Position numbers and translations under genes: made by a program
Origin: Serripes groenlandicus
Lineage: Eukaryota > Mollusca > Bivalvia > Cardiida > Cardiidae
NCBI GenBank assembly: GCA_031761405.1
Contig: JASEVX010000011.1
Location: forward strand, 36,695,955 to 36,759,954
DNA length: 64,000 nucleotides
Direction: 5' to 3'
Shown: positions 46,130 to 56,520 of the stretch, in pieces
Layout of the letters: every line of letters starts with the position of its first letter
Position numbering within the stretch: position 1 is the stretch's first letter
Notes under the pieces: generated by a model
Database searches by the model: none
The model's input: the letters and a program-made list of their open reading frames with translations, nothing else
Told to the model about the DNA's origin: nothing

Positions 46130-46260
46130 GTATAATTATTTATCAAACATTGTGGCAAAAGGACAACTTTCTCATAAGGAGCAATTGTTCTTGTTGCGAC
46201 AATCTTTTCCTAAATCATAGGCCTCTGAAACCGTCTCTAATAGGGAAAGGGTTTAGCAGA
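46130..46260. mobile_element. piggyBac-like MITE, shortened copy
   Basis: 'attgtggcaaaaggacaact' and 'gcaattgttcttgttgcgac' form the centre, and 'gtctctaatagggaaagggt' the right end. Confidence 0.5.
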
Positions 46261-46918
46261 AATGTGACCCCTTACATAATTTGTTCAAGTCATATTGACT
46301 GCTTGAAAAAGGCAGTCGCCAGGTGGCATCAGAAAAGGGCTGATCTATTTGCTTCTCTACCATAATGCAGGTGATCCACTAAGGATCATCTTGGCCCTCA
46401 TGTTTTAACCGCGTTCATTATAAATGTATTCCTTGATTTTCTGAAAGTCTTTACTTTATTATTTTCTGTTCGTAATAATAGACGACAGCAATAAGAATTG
46501 CAAATATGTTTTGATAATGCAAGACACATGCCATTAACATTATTATTGTCTAGTCAATTACTTATAAATCCTTATTTATGGCCAAAGTATGCTCTTAAAT
46601 TTTTGTTTATAATTATCTTGCGTTTTTTTCAAAAATAGGTAGCACCTATAGATATATTATATTTGGTTCTTCAAGATGTAGATGAAGGGAGACAGTTATG
46701 GTACGACTATTTATTAAATACGGACCGGTTCACGTTTGTGCTAACTGTGTGTATATACACGAACCCCTTTCCCCATAAAACAGTTCTGCAGCAGGCACAG
46801 TTTGAAAACATGAAAGTAAAACAAATGAAAAAATCTGTTCATATAAAAGTATTAATCTTGAATACATTTGAAAACAATGACCTAAGGTGAACTTCCCTTT
46901 TTAAAGCAGTTCTATTCT

Positions 46919-47073
46919 GTTTCAGGAATCATTACGCTAAACCTCTTTCCCCCTAAGACGGCATGTGTCGGATCGGATTAGCTTGAGTGGACTGCGCAGG
47001 CTGATCTTGGGCGATACATTATGCAGAGTCCATAATGTTGGTTTTCTCGTGGAATGGCTCATATACGGTTGTT
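46919..47073. mobile_element. Foldback MITE family B, half copy
   Basis: Contains 'tctgtttcaggaatcattac', 'gactgcgcaggctgatcttg' and the right end 'ggttttctcgtggaatggct'. Confidence 0.7.
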
Positions 47074-47235
47074 ATATTAATGTTTGTAAATTAGGATTCA
47101 AACTGCTCTTAATTGGTGTTATTAAATTGTTATTAAACAGATAAAAATCACATGAGTTGGTCTTACGTAACCTATACTACTACTTCCTCTTATTATAATA
47201 AACATAATGACACAAAATAATAATAATTTTCATTT

Positions 47236-47335
47236 TGATGATGATGATGACAATGCTGATGATGCTGATGACAAAAATGATGATGATGATGACAACGATG
47301 ATTGTGTTGATGATGATGATGATGATGATGATGGA
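47236..47335. repeat. (GAT)n microsatellite
   Basis: An imperfect gatgatgat/gacgat run of ~100 bp in the intron directly downstream of the TSP1 repeat-3 exon (18 bp separate them). Confidence 0.95.
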
Positions 47336-47352
47336 TATAACGAATTCCTCAC

Positions 47353-47499
47353 CTTTGCAAATAGCATTCTTTTCACATATGTGGTCGTCCGTATTATTTG
47401 TACCACAGTAACTTTCTGAACATCCCCTTTCACGTGTTTTAACACCACAACCGCATGTGCTGCTGCAAGAGCCCCACACTCCCCATTGTAACCATTCTC
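47353..47499 (-). CDS. TSP1 gene, exon 4 (TSP1 repeat 3)
   Basis: Acceptor tgttttatag (minus), donor AAA G|gtgagg, phase 1 both ends, 147 nt. It encodes EWLQWGVWGSCSSTCGCGVK, then TRERGCSESYCGTN and HICEKNAICK. The W..W..C, STCG.G and R.R.C core is intact. An extra cysteine pair (CGC, SYC) distinguishes it from repeats 1 and 2. Flanked by the GAT microsatellite downstream. Confidence 0.9.
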
Positions 47500-47965
47500 C
47501 TATAAAACACTTTATATCATCAATACTCTTTAATAATCGAATTTTCGACCACTTGATCTTTATAAAGATTTAAAAAATACAACGGAAATTCAAGTGCAGT
47601 TCATTCTAACTCTAAGATATCAACTCATTCTCCTATAATTACGGTAATTTACATTCCTATTATCGCCATGTAAATAACAAGGTCACATGATGAATATACA
47701 GTGGAACCTGTGTATAAAGACCACCCATGGGAAGACAATAATCTGGTATTTTTTCAAAGGTGATCTTTATTTGCAGACAACGAGTCATTTTGAAATTAAT
47801 AGTGTGTTATAAACAGGGAATTGCTTTACCAAAGCGGTCTAAAGTACATATACTCATCAAACAGACGACAGTTCTATTTGAGAAAGAAAACCCGGACAAT
47901 AAAAACTATTGCAAGCTGTCATTCAGTCTTGCCTGACTTTCACAATATGTGTTTACTAAACTGTA
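47500..47965. other. Intron sequence; transposon-end-like block
   Basis: 'cagtggaacctgtgtataaa' followed by 'gaccacccatgggaa' near 47700 resembles pogo/Tigger-type ends and related blocks near 8400 and 58120; no second end was identified. Confidence 0.35.
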
Positions 47966-48177
47966 TCGAACCAGATCAGTCTAAGCATGCCGCGCAGGCT
48001 AAACCGGGCAAACACTTTTCGCCTCCTGTGAATGTTCTGTTTCGGGAATCATAACTCTATATCTCTATCCTCCTAAGACGGAATGAGTCGGCCCGGATTA
48101 GCCTGTCTGCGCAGGCTGATCTAGGTCGATACATTACGCAGATACCATAATGTTGGTTTTCTCGTGGAACGGCTTAT
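47966..48177. mobile_element. Foldback MITE family B copy
   Basis: Runs from 'gtatcgaaccagatcagtct' through 'gcctcctgtgaatgttctgt' to 'ggttttctcgtggaacggct'; the outermost left end is missing. Confidence 0.75.
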
Positions 48178-48639
48178 ATGCATACAAATACATGTATGTT
48201 ATTATACGAGGGGGGTAAATCTATCAGCAAAATTTCCACATTATCGATGGTTCAAAATAAAGATCGCCCACTTTTCCAGCTGATTTGTCGCGTAATTACA
48301 ACTTTAAAAGCTTCCTTCGGTTCATCGAGAATTATTTACAAAATAAATTAGTAATAGAAAATTAAAGCTTTTTTGCAGTAACAGTTATGACAAATTATCA
48401 TTTATTGTGTACTAAATGACATGAAGTGTATTTATTTTGGGTTAACTACGTTGCAATTTGATAGAATGGTCATGGAAAAGAGCAAACGTATTTGGCCCAT
48501 AATTAATATTGAGAGTATGTCCTTCTAGAATATGTCTAGACAATCCATATGGTCGTAAAAAACGAAATTAAGTTCCAACTAGAGATTGCTTTTTTGAAAA
48601 AGCGCTTGTCTCCCCATTTGTGTGGTCGTAGGGGAGGAA
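48178..48639. other. Intron sequence, nothing recognised
   Basis: No supported feature. Confidence 0.4.
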
Positions 48640-49460
48640 ATGAAATGATGGAGATGAATTTTGTAGTTTTATGACCTTGACATGTGATATTGTGACCTCA
48701 AAATAAAAGAAAATCAGTAGGGGCTACTGGTTAGGACTAACCTGCGAAACCAAGTATGAAGTTCCTTGACATAATCATTCCTCAGTTATTGAGCGGACAC
48801 CATTTTTCAGCTGAAGGTTACCATGACCTAGTGACCTCAAAATTAATACAGGTCATTTGCTGGTGATGACCAACCTGCACACCAAGGACTCTTCAGTTAT
48901 TGAGCAGAAACCATTTTTCAGGCCTAGGTCACCATGACCTTTACCTTTGACCTCCTGACATAAAAATCAATAGGGATCATCTACAGGTTAGGACCAACCT
49001 GCGCACCAAGTATGAAGTTCCTGGGCATAAGCGTTCTTGAGTTATTGAGTAAAAACCATTCAATAAAGGTCATCTACTGGTTAGGACCAATCTGCACACC
49101 AGGTATGAAGCTCCTCGACATAAGCACTATTTAGTTATTGAGCGGAAACCATTTTTTAGCTGAAGGTTACCATGACCTTGACCTTTGACATAATGACCTC
49201 AAAATGAATAGGGGTCATCTGCTGGTGGTGACCAACCTACACACCAAGTATTAACTTCCATGACCAAAACATTCTACAGTAATTAAGCAAAGTGACGTAC
49301 TTTAGAAGTACTGACCTCAAATCAATAGGGGTCCTCTATTGGTCATGATTAACCTGCATACCAAGTATGAAGTTCCTACGCCCAAGCGTTCACCAGTTAT
49401 TGAGCGGAAACAAGTCTGACAGAAGGTGAACAGCGCAAAAAACATGATGTCTCCCCATGA
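48640..49460. repeat. Tandem array, ~165-180-bp 'toggle' unit
   Basis: About five diverged units carry 'gaccttgacctttgacataa', 'tgacctcaaaatgaataggg', 'gtcatctactggttaggacc', 'aacctgcacaccaagtatga', 'agttcctgggcataag' and 'gttattgagcggaaacc'. From memory this is a common repeat type of bivalve genomes. No coding sequence. Confidence 0.85.
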
Positions 49461-49486
49461 ATGGGGGAGTCATAATTAATCAAGCT

Positions 49487-49712
49487 ATTAACACTTTCCC
49501 TCATTAGACGTTTTCTGACGACGGCTTTTTGAAAATTTCTCCTTTTGCCACAATGGTTTCCACTTTTAGTCATAGGTTATCCATTCAATTATAGAGATAA
49601 CAGCATTGTGTCAAGAGGACTCGGGAGCAATTTCTAAGTTAGCAACACTATCTACAAAAGTTGTCGGCATGCGATGCGTGACAATTCATTTGAACGTGGG
49701 ACAGGGTTAAAA
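49487..49712. mobile_element. piggyBac-like MITE copy
   Basis: Starts 'ttaacactttccctcattag', holds 'aaatttctccttttgccaca' and ends 'acgtgggacagggttaa', with TTAA on both sides. Confidence 0.65.
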
Positions 49713-50089
49713 GATACATGGAAAAGGTTGCTTCAAATTTGCAAAAGAGCTTCATGTTTTCCTAATTTTGAGAAACAATCACATACAATACTTGATAGAA
49801 ATACCCTTTTTATCATACAATAATTAATCTGTTCATGGCACATTTTCTGAACATATACATTTGACATCCTAGTTGGCTTAATTCAAAATTATAGAATTCT
49901 AATATTTTGTAGTTTAACTTTCTGTATCATAGAAAATCAGAAATCAAAATTGCTTCAAAATGTCCCAAAATAAAAGGCTAATTTCTGGGGAATGTTGGAG
50001 GACAACATGAGGCGCTTGCCAGTAAGTGATCGAGTGAAGGACAGGCGACGATAACGTATTCACCTTTTCCTTTATGTTGCCCAGTGAAG
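49713..50089. other. Intron sequence, nothing recognised
   Basis: No supported feature. Confidence 0.4.
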
Positions 50090-51150
50090 TTATATGGTCT
50101 TTGAGAAGTCTATCCCTCTGCCATATTATCAGTCTCTCTGTGCCTCTGTCATTGTCCCTCTCTGTCTCTCTCGGTCTGTCCCTGTCTCTCTATGTCTGTC
50201 TCTGTGTGCCTCTGTATGTGTCTCTCGCTGTCTCTGCGTGTCTTTCCGTCCCGCTATCAGTCTCTCTGTGCCTCTGTATGTGTCTCTCGCGGTCTCTGTC
50301 TCTCTGTGCCTCTGTCTTTGTCCCTATATGAATCTCTCGGTCTGTATCTCTCTATCTATGTATGTATGTCAGTCTCTCTGTGCCTCTGTCTTTGTCTCTC
50401 ACTGTCTCTCTCGGTCTGTCTCTGTCTCTCTATGGCCGTGTGTGTATTTGTCTCTCTGTGCCTATGTATGTGTCTCTCGCTGTCTCTCTCGGTCTGTCTC
50501 TGTCTCTCTATGTCTGTTTGTCAGTCTCGCTGTGCCTCTGTCTTTGTCCCTATATGACTCTCTCGGTCTGTCTCGGTCTGTCTCTCTATGTCTGTATGTC
50601 AGTATGTCTGTGCCTCTGTCTTTGTCTCTCACTGTCTCTCTCGGTCTGTCTCTCTATGTCTGTATGGCAGTATGTCTGTGCCTTTGTCTTTGTCTCTCAC
50701 TGTCTCTCTCGGTCTGTCTCTCTCGGTCTGTCTCTCTCGGTCTGTCTCTCTCGGTCTGTCTCTCTCGGTCTGTCTCTCTCGGTCTGTCTCTGTCTCTATA
50801 TGCCTATGTGTCTGTATGTCTGTCTCTCAATCTCTCTGTGTCTCTGTTTGTCTCTGTCTCTTTCTATCTTTCTCTGTCGTTATATGTCTCTCCCCATCTC
50901 CCTCTCTGTCTTTGTGTGTCTTTCTGTCCCTGTATATATCTTTCTCCCTCTCCTTCCCTGTCTGTGTCTCTCTTTGTCTCTGTCGCTATAGCTATGTCTC
51001 TCAGTCTCTGTCTATAACTTTCTGTCTCTGTCTCTACTTCCCTGTTTATGTCTCTATATGTATCTCTGTCGCTGTCTATGTCTACCAGTCTGTCTAATTC
51101 ATCTTCTTTTCATCTTCCCATCTCTCTCTCTCTCTCTCTCTCGATGACTC
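50090..51150. repeat. Kilobase-scale pyrimidine-rich minisatellite
   Basis: A compound array of tctctctgtctctcggtctg and 'tgcctctgtctttgtctctc' variants, nearly free of A on this strand, ends in a (tc)n run at 51121-51141. The frames of up to 307 codons across it are Ser/Leu/Cys/Val low complexity. In the TSP1 transcript it reads as polypurine (GA-rich). It lies ~150 bp from the repeat-2 exon. Confidence 0.95.
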
Positions 51151-51303
51151 TGGTTCTCTGGTCCTTTATCCCCCCATTTCTGATTCGTCATCTTTCTCGC
51201 GCGCGCGTGCGTGCTCCACCCGACTGTCTGTCTGCATCTTGTTCTGTCTGACAGATATCTGTGTATCTTTCCATTACACACTCTCTCTCATTTAAAAACT
51301 TAC

Positions 51304-51456
51304 CCAGGCATATAGGTTCGGTGCAAAAAGTCGAGTCGGTAAATGTAATCTGCCAGGGTTTTGTACTATTACCGGAACACTGTCTTGTTCTCTTCTGCAC
51401 TCCTTCCCCACACGTAACACTGCACATACTCCAAGAGCTCCATGGCAAACAATATG
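51304..51456 (-). CDS. TSP1 gene, exon 3 (TSP1 repeat 2)
   Basis: Acceptor taattcatag (minus), donor CTG G|gtaagt, phase 1 both ends, 153 nt. It encodes [20 protein letters not shown], then [20 protein letters not shown] and [16 protein letters not shown] is a classic WxxWxxC tryptophan ladder, and TCG.G..KRTR.C completes the TSP1 core; NST is a possible N-glycosylation site. Length and sequence closely match exon 2, so the two arose by a fairly recent exon duplication. Confidence 0.93.
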
Positions 51457-51477
51457 CTATGAATTAAACAGAAATGT

Positions 51478-51600
51478 TGTTTGTATGGTGTTTAACGCAA
51501 CTATCAACAATGTGTCAGGTATATCATGGTGTTTCCTGGGTAAGTTACCAGTACTACCTGTCCATTTATACTGCCAACGGTGTGAATGTCAAGGGATGTT
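51478..51600 (-). mobile_element. SINE tail fragment (minus)
   Basis: 'tatggtgtttaacgcaacta', 'tatatcatggtgtttcctgg' and 'ttaccagtactacctgtcca' match the reverse complement of the window's SINE tail. Confidence 0.55.
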
Positions 51601-51619
51601 TGAGTTAACTTAAAACACA

Positions 51620-52315
51620 TCAGAAGATGTAAAATGTAACGTAAGTATTTACATAGATGGGCAATCTTAGGAAGTTATTTACATAGTTGTGAAATGTAAC
51701 GAAGATGTAAAATATAACAAATAGATATACATGGATGTAAAATGTAATGCATGCATTGACATACATGTAAAATGAAATGAAGGTATTTCCATAGATGTAA
51801 CATATAACGAAGGTATTTACATATGTGTTAAATGTAACGAAGGTATTTACATATATGTAAACTGTAACGAAGGTATTTACATATATGTAACATGTAACGA
51901 ATGCGTTTACATTGGTGTACCATGTAACGAAGGTATTTACATATATGTTAAATATAATGAAGATATGTACATAGATGTAACATGTAACAAAAGTATTTAC
52001 ATAGGTGTAACGTGTAACGAAGTTATTTACATAATTGTAACATGTATCGAAGGTATTTACATAGATGTAACGTGTAACGAAGCTATTTACATAAATGTAA
52101 CATGTATCGAAGGTATTTAAATAGATGTAACATGTAACGAAGTTATTTACATAGATGTAACATGTAACGAAGATATTTACATATATGTTAAATATAATGA
52201 AGGTATTTACATAGATGTAACATGTAACGAAGGTATTTACATAGATGTAATATTTAACGAAATTATTTACATAGATGTAACATGTAAAGAATGTATTTAC
52301 ATAGATGGGCAATAA
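51620..52315. repeat. 30-bp minisatellite
   Basis: About 23 copies of 'gtaacgaaggtatttacata' plus 'gatgtaacat'. The unit is a multiple of three, so the minus strand stays open for 230 codons of YVNTFVTCYI repeats; this is an artefact of the array. Confidence 0.95.
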
Positions 52316-52654
52316 AACCCCTAGAATTGTACTAGGAAAGACCTTTAGAAATTAAATGATTGTAAGGGAAGCCATTGCTACCGTTTCTAAAGCCATTTTT
52401 ATCGCAAGACGTGGACCGAACTCGCGAACTCAGAAAAAGAATAGTAATATTCGACTACTTGTTTAGCCAATATATTAAAACTAATAAACCCACCCCAAAC
52501 CCCACGTGTATTAAGACCTTATATAATATACTGTTTAACCGCTTACATCGTTAAAAATCCCAATTAAACAAACAACGAATAAACGTATATATGTTTGTCA
52601 ATGACTATGTACATTGTTTACTTCTAAATAAACGTTATATTGTGTTCTATTTAA

Positions 52655-52875
52655 CCCTTCCCCTCATACAACAAATCTGCAGCAGAAGGCATTGAAACCA
52701 TATTTGCAGAAATATGAAAGATCTCTGTAAATAATTGTATAATATTTGAAAAGAGTTGAACATATTGTGACCAAAAGAGAAATTGCTCATATTCAGCAAT
52801 TTTTCTATTTTCTACAATGTTAACAAAAGACGTCTTCTGTAAAGGCGTTAAAAAGCGTCTGTATGTGGAAAAGGG
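52655..52875. mobile_element. piggyBac-like MITE, best copy (TTAA both sides)
   Basis: TTAA at 52651-52654 and 52876-52879 flank the element. The left end cccttcccctcatacaac pairs with the right end 'gtctgtatgtggaaaaggg'. Inside, 'tctgcagcagaaggcattga' pairs with 'acgtcttctgtaaaggc' and the centre is a 'gaaattgctcatattcagca' hairpin. Ends starting CCCTT and TTAA targets are typical of piggyBac. No transposase. It ends 13 bp before the TSP1 repeat-1 exon's donor side. Confidence 0.82.
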
Positions 52876-52891
52876 TTAATAAAAGACTAAC

Positions 52892-53044
52892 CGTCACATA
52901 TTCTTTCGACACATTCTTTGGAGTCGGTAAATGTGGCCTGCCAAGGCTGTGTGCTATTACCGTAACACTGATTTGTCCGGGTTTGAACCCCGACACCACA
53001 CGTTGCACTACATTGGCTCCAACTGCTCCATGGTAAACAATGAG
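52892..53044 (-). CDS. TSP1 gene, exon 2 (TSP1 repeat 1)
   Basis: Acceptor cattcgtag (minus), donor GAC G|gttagt, phase 1 both ends, 153 nt. It encodes [20 protein letters not shown], then TRTNQCYGNSTQPWQATFTD and ECVERICDG. It is near-identical in layout to exon 3, including the codons before the first Trp. The donor gttagt is weaker than usual, and a MITE is inserted a few bases into the intron. Confidence 0.93.
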
Positions 53045-53579
53045 CTACGAATGAAACATATTAATCAACATATTATACGGCAAATTTATATTTTCACTAG
53101 TAATTATACATATACAAAAACTGTCAAATTATAATAAATGAATCCGTCTTGTATATTTCTGTGAACTTAGGATAGATAGATGATAGATTTGTATTTGACA
53201 AGCACATAATTACATTGTCCTATATAGACATTTATAATTCATGTGCAATACAAAGGGAGAGAGTCATCATTGAAACATATGTGCGCGTGGACCAGGGTGC
53301 CAAACGTTATTAATACGAGAGTGGTAATACCTGCCTCCGTATCTATGCTAAAGGGAACAAATGGTTACTACCTTACATAATTGTCTTGCTACCTTCTATG
53401 ATTAATAGGCGAATAGTGCAGAGCCAGATCAGATTGCGCGTATGTACTGGCTGATCTGGGTCTGCACTTACCGCAAATATCGCGTGGTTGGCTTTTCTGT
53501 AATTCCGCTTAAGTTATACATGTTTAGTCCAGCAAAATACGGGTAAATAAACCGACGGCGTATTCTTTGCCGTCCATAG
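53045..53579. other. TSP1 gene intron 1; one MITE B trace
   Basis: About 53415-53500 has a weak trace of foldback family B ('agccagatcagattgcgcg'). Nothing else is recognised. Confidence 0.4.
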
Positions 53580-53790
53580 TTAATGTATATGACTTTGCTA
53601 TAATATGTATCCAAAAAGTGTATCTAAAACAGATTTTTGGCGCAGTCACGATATTCCTACGTTTTTATTGGATGAATCAATATTTTCCCCGTCCATAGGT
53701 AATGTTTATGAACTCTTCTATACCATGTATCAAACAATAGTGTCTAGAAAAGATGTATGGTGTAGTTACGATATTCCTACGTTTTGATTG
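53580..53790. repeat. ~115-bp direct duplication
   Basis: Two units share 'cacgatattcctacgttttt', 'gtccata.gttaatgt.tatg' and 'aatagtgt.tctaaaa.agat'. Confidence 0.75.
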
Positions 53791-53874
53791 TATAAAAAGT
53801 AAATTTCAAAACAACAAATGCTTATTGAAGCAAATAATTTAATAAGATAATACCATCTTTAATGTTGTACTTAC

Positions 53875-54211
53875 CCTGTGTTACATTGTCGTGGTCTTTG
53901 TTACATATAAAGATAGACAGGCCCGTTGCGATTGCAGCACACCCGACAATAGTTGATATAATAACACACAACAAATTTCTTCTGTTTAGAGTGAATGATA
54001 TTACATACGGATTGACATCTGGATTGTTATTAATAAGTGGAGACGTTTCTGTGGTGGGCCGGTTAAATCTTCCATGCCCAGCCCCATTAGAATGCATACC
54101 ATCTCTAGAATCGCCATACGACGAATTATTCTCGTCTGATTCAATGACGTTATGTGGTATGTTGGATTTATATGTTGAATCATAGCCATGCGGTTGTGCT
54201 GAGTCGTCCAT
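53875..54211 (-). CDS. TSP1 gene, exon 1 (cytosolic tail, membrane anchor)
   Basis: ATG at 54211-54209 follows an in-frame TAA directly upstream, so it is the true start. A possible 5' UTR acceptor (ttatcttgcag) lies ~27 bp before. It encodes 112 residues: an acidic, Asn/Ser-rich tail (MDDSAQPHGYDSTYKSN...), a basic NRR stop at 77-79, a hydrophobic segment about 80-103 (LLCVIISTIVGCAAIATGLS...), and HDNVTQ with an N-glycosylation site. It has no signal peptide, and charge placement gives N-in, type II topology. It ends CAG G|gtaagt, phase 1, matching the TSP1 exons. Confidence 0.88.
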
Positions 54212-54713
54212 TTATATTAATCGCTGTTGATGTCCTGCAAGATAAACCCTTTCATTAAACGAGTACAGGCTATGCGTTCAATAGACACCGAAACGGAAAC
54301 GTATTTAGCGAACACCCATTATGGTTCAATGGCTTTTACCTTGAAAACCTATAACGTTTCGTTTGAACGAAGTGTGTTTTCGTGTATAACGATAACGTTT
54401 GATGTTCTATTGAACGCAACCCCTTATTCACGTCCTTTATATTTGGATTGATTCTTGAAAATCAACATTAAGATTTTTTGCGACCAGAGTAGATCGAGAT
54501 TAACCTATGCAATTATATCTGGATCTGTACTGTTCGGCAATTTGTGACAACATGTTTCAAGAAACGTATGACAACCGTACCACTTCCGCCAAACAGTGAA
54601 GATATTCCGGTTCGGATGTCACCGAATGAGTGTAAATGAGCATGCTGTTTTAAATTATACTTAACACCACGAATCACGAAACGATTCACTACAAAATATC
54701 TTTAATACTATTA
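54212..54713. other. 5' flank of the TSP1 gene
   Basis: Promoter region of the minus-strand gene by position. An inverted 'cgtttcgtttgaacgaagtg' motif lies near 54355; no TATA box was identified. Confidence 0.4.
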
Positions 54714-54954
54714 GCCGTTCAACGGCAAAACCAACACTACGGACTCTGCATAATGTATCGATCCGGATCAGCCTAAGCATGCCGGACAGGATAACCCGGA
54801 CAGACACGTTTCGCCTCCTGTGGATTTTCTGCTTCAGGAATCATTACTCTATAGGCTCTATCCATCTGAGACGGAATGTGTCGGCCCGGATTAGACTGCG
54901 CGGATTGAGTCCACACTGTTGGTTTTCTCTTGGAATGGCTCATACATGTATCCA
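54714..54954. mobile_element. Foldback MITE family B copy
   Basis: Ends 'agccgttcaacggcaaaacc' and 'ggttttctcttggaatggct', with 'gcctcctgtggattttctgc' inside. Confidence 0.8.
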
Positions 54955-55339
54955 TTTTATGATACCATGTCCTTAGCACATGATAAAATATAAACGAACA
55001 TATTTATACAAGTATATATCAATATATGCATAAGCACATACATACATATATATTACAACATATAAACGTACAGATCCATATGCATTCACGCATTGCAATA
55101 GCAAATATACTTTCACTTGTTAAAAAGATATAAATTGTCGTATTTAAGCAACCATGGCTTGTCTGATTTGTTCGATTTTCCTTTGCAACAAAATCGAATT
55201 TTGCATTATTTTGATAATAAAATGATCAAGTGCAGTGTTAATGACATGTTTTGAATGATTGCCATATGTCTCTTTTTCTAAATTTAATTTAAATGATTTA
55301 CCCTCATCGTACAGGTACGATACATTAAATCCACCCACT
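54955..55339. other. Intergenic; possible coding fragment on minus
   Basis: On the minus strand 55325-55144 reads NVSYLYDEGKSFKLNLEKET then YGNHSKHVINTALDHFIIKI and ends QIRQAMVA before TAA. It looks somewhat protein-like, but no acceptor with a good pyrimidine tract precedes it and no family is recognised, so it is not called as an exon. Confidence 0.25.
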
Positions 55340-55497
55340 CATTACAATATTGCAAACATGCAAGCATTTCTATTATTACAAACGTTACAGTACACGCTCG
55401 CATACACTCTTTACACTCATTACAATATTGCAAACATGCAAGCATTTCTATTATTACAAACGTTACAGTACACGCTCGCATACACGCTTTACACTGT
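55340..55497. repeat. 78-bp exact tandem duplication
   Basis: Two adjacent, nearly perfect copies of the unit starting 'cattacaatattgcaaacat' and ending 'cgctcgcatacac.ctttaca'. Confidence 0.95.
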
Positions 55498-55910
55498 TAT
55501 ACACAAAACTCATTTTAATTTACAATCGCATACCTTCTTATCCAATATAAAATAATATAATCTTCCCCCTTAAATCAGAGCTCTTTAACCTTTAAATCAC
55601 ACAATAGCGATTACAGATAACTCAAAAGATTCCACTGATATTTGAATGAGAATCAACACATTTTAGCCTTCATTTATGAAACATTAACCCTGTAAAGAGG
55701 TATAGAGAAAGGATTGGGCCTCAACACATCCTGAATCATAGAAAAAAGTTAAACTATTAACAGATTGTATTACCTTTTTTGAATACACTATAACAAAAGG
55801 ATAAATATGCTCGATTTTTTTTTGACGAGACTCATTAATGTGGTATTGATTTAGGTTTCGTATGACATATACACATTGGATAGTATGGCCTTAAGTCGAT
55901 ACGAAAATAA
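55498..55910. other. Intergenic, nothing recognised
   Basis: No supported feature. Confidence 0.4.
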
Positions 55911-56182
55911 CACATATGAGCCGTTCCTCGAGAATACCAACATTGTGGACTATGCGTTAAGTATCGACACGGATCAGCCTAAGCGTGCCGCACAGGCTAA
56001 CCCGTACAAACACTGTTCGACTCTTGTGGATTTTCTGTTTCAGGAATCATTAATCTATACCTCTATCCCCCTGAGACTAAATGTGTCGGCCCGGATAAGC
56101 CTGTGCGGACTGTGCAGGCTGATATGGGTCGATATATTACGCAGATTCCATAATGTTGATTATCTCGTTGAACGGCTCATAT
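55911..56182. mobile_element. Foldback MITE family B, complete copy
   Basis: Ends 'catatgagccgttcctcgag' and 'ctcgttgaacggctcatatg' are inverted repeats; internal arms as in the other copies. Confidence 0.85.
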
Positions 56183-56289
56183 GAGCCAGTCCATGAGAAA
56201 AGTTGTCTTTTGTTAACAGAATAGTCTGTGGATCTGCACAGTCTGATCAGGCTATACACTTGTAGCACAAACTTGTTATATATTTGTAT

Positions 56290-56520
56290 TGGGATTGTAC
56301 GCTATTTTCACCAATATTTCAGGTATACAGCTCATTTATTCGTGATATTTCAGGCGACAGCTCACTTATTCGTGATCCCCGGGGTAAACACACCAGTACT
56401 AGGCTAGGAAATGTGCCTAACCCAAGCGCGATTCAACATGACCACCGCTATTGCGGATCGAACCCGGGACGCTCGGTACCAAACCTACGACGCGTACCAC
56501 TCGGCAACGGCGGATTCTTT
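56290..56520 (-). mobile_element. tRNA-derived SINE (minus)
   Basis: The reverse complement begins tccgccgttgccgagtggta (A box) and has 'gtcccgggttcgatccgcaa' (B box). The rest extends to the 'cgtgatatttcaggcgacag' tail region, where a short block is duplicated. Confidence 0.65.

Larger units (their letters stand above)
36110..54211 (-). other. Gene locus: type II membrane protein with TSP1 repeats
   Basis: Five exons on the minus strand: 54211-53875, 53044-52892, 51456-51304, 47499-47353 and 36267-36110. All introns are GT-AG and phase 1, and the total is 948 nt (315 residues and a stop). Exon 1 supplies a 78-residue cytosolic tail and a membrane anchor; the rest are four TSP1 repeats outside the cell. 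TSP1 repeats bind matrix, glycosaminoglycans or other surface proteins; the ligand here is unknown. The introns contain the largest minisatellites of the window and the tRNA-Sec gene. Further TSP1 exons could have been missed in the 11-kb last intron. Confidence 0.85.

Noticed and set aside
47207..47419. Asp-rich plus frame
   Set aside because: Translation of the GAT microsatellite; the real coding is the TSP1 exon on the other strand.
50094..51097. Open frames up to 307 codons rich in Ser, Leu, Cys, Val
   Set aside because: They are translations of the pyrimidine-rich minisatellite and are open in several frames at once.
51620..52312. 230-codon minus frame of YVNTFVTCYI repeats
   Set aside because: The 30-bp tandem unit is a multiple of three, so the frame stays open without selection.
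52960..52985. tRNA B-box-like sequence 'gggtttgaaccccgac'
   Set aside because: It is the antisense of coding sequence in TSP1 repeat 1 (GVQTR); no A box or tRNA fold.
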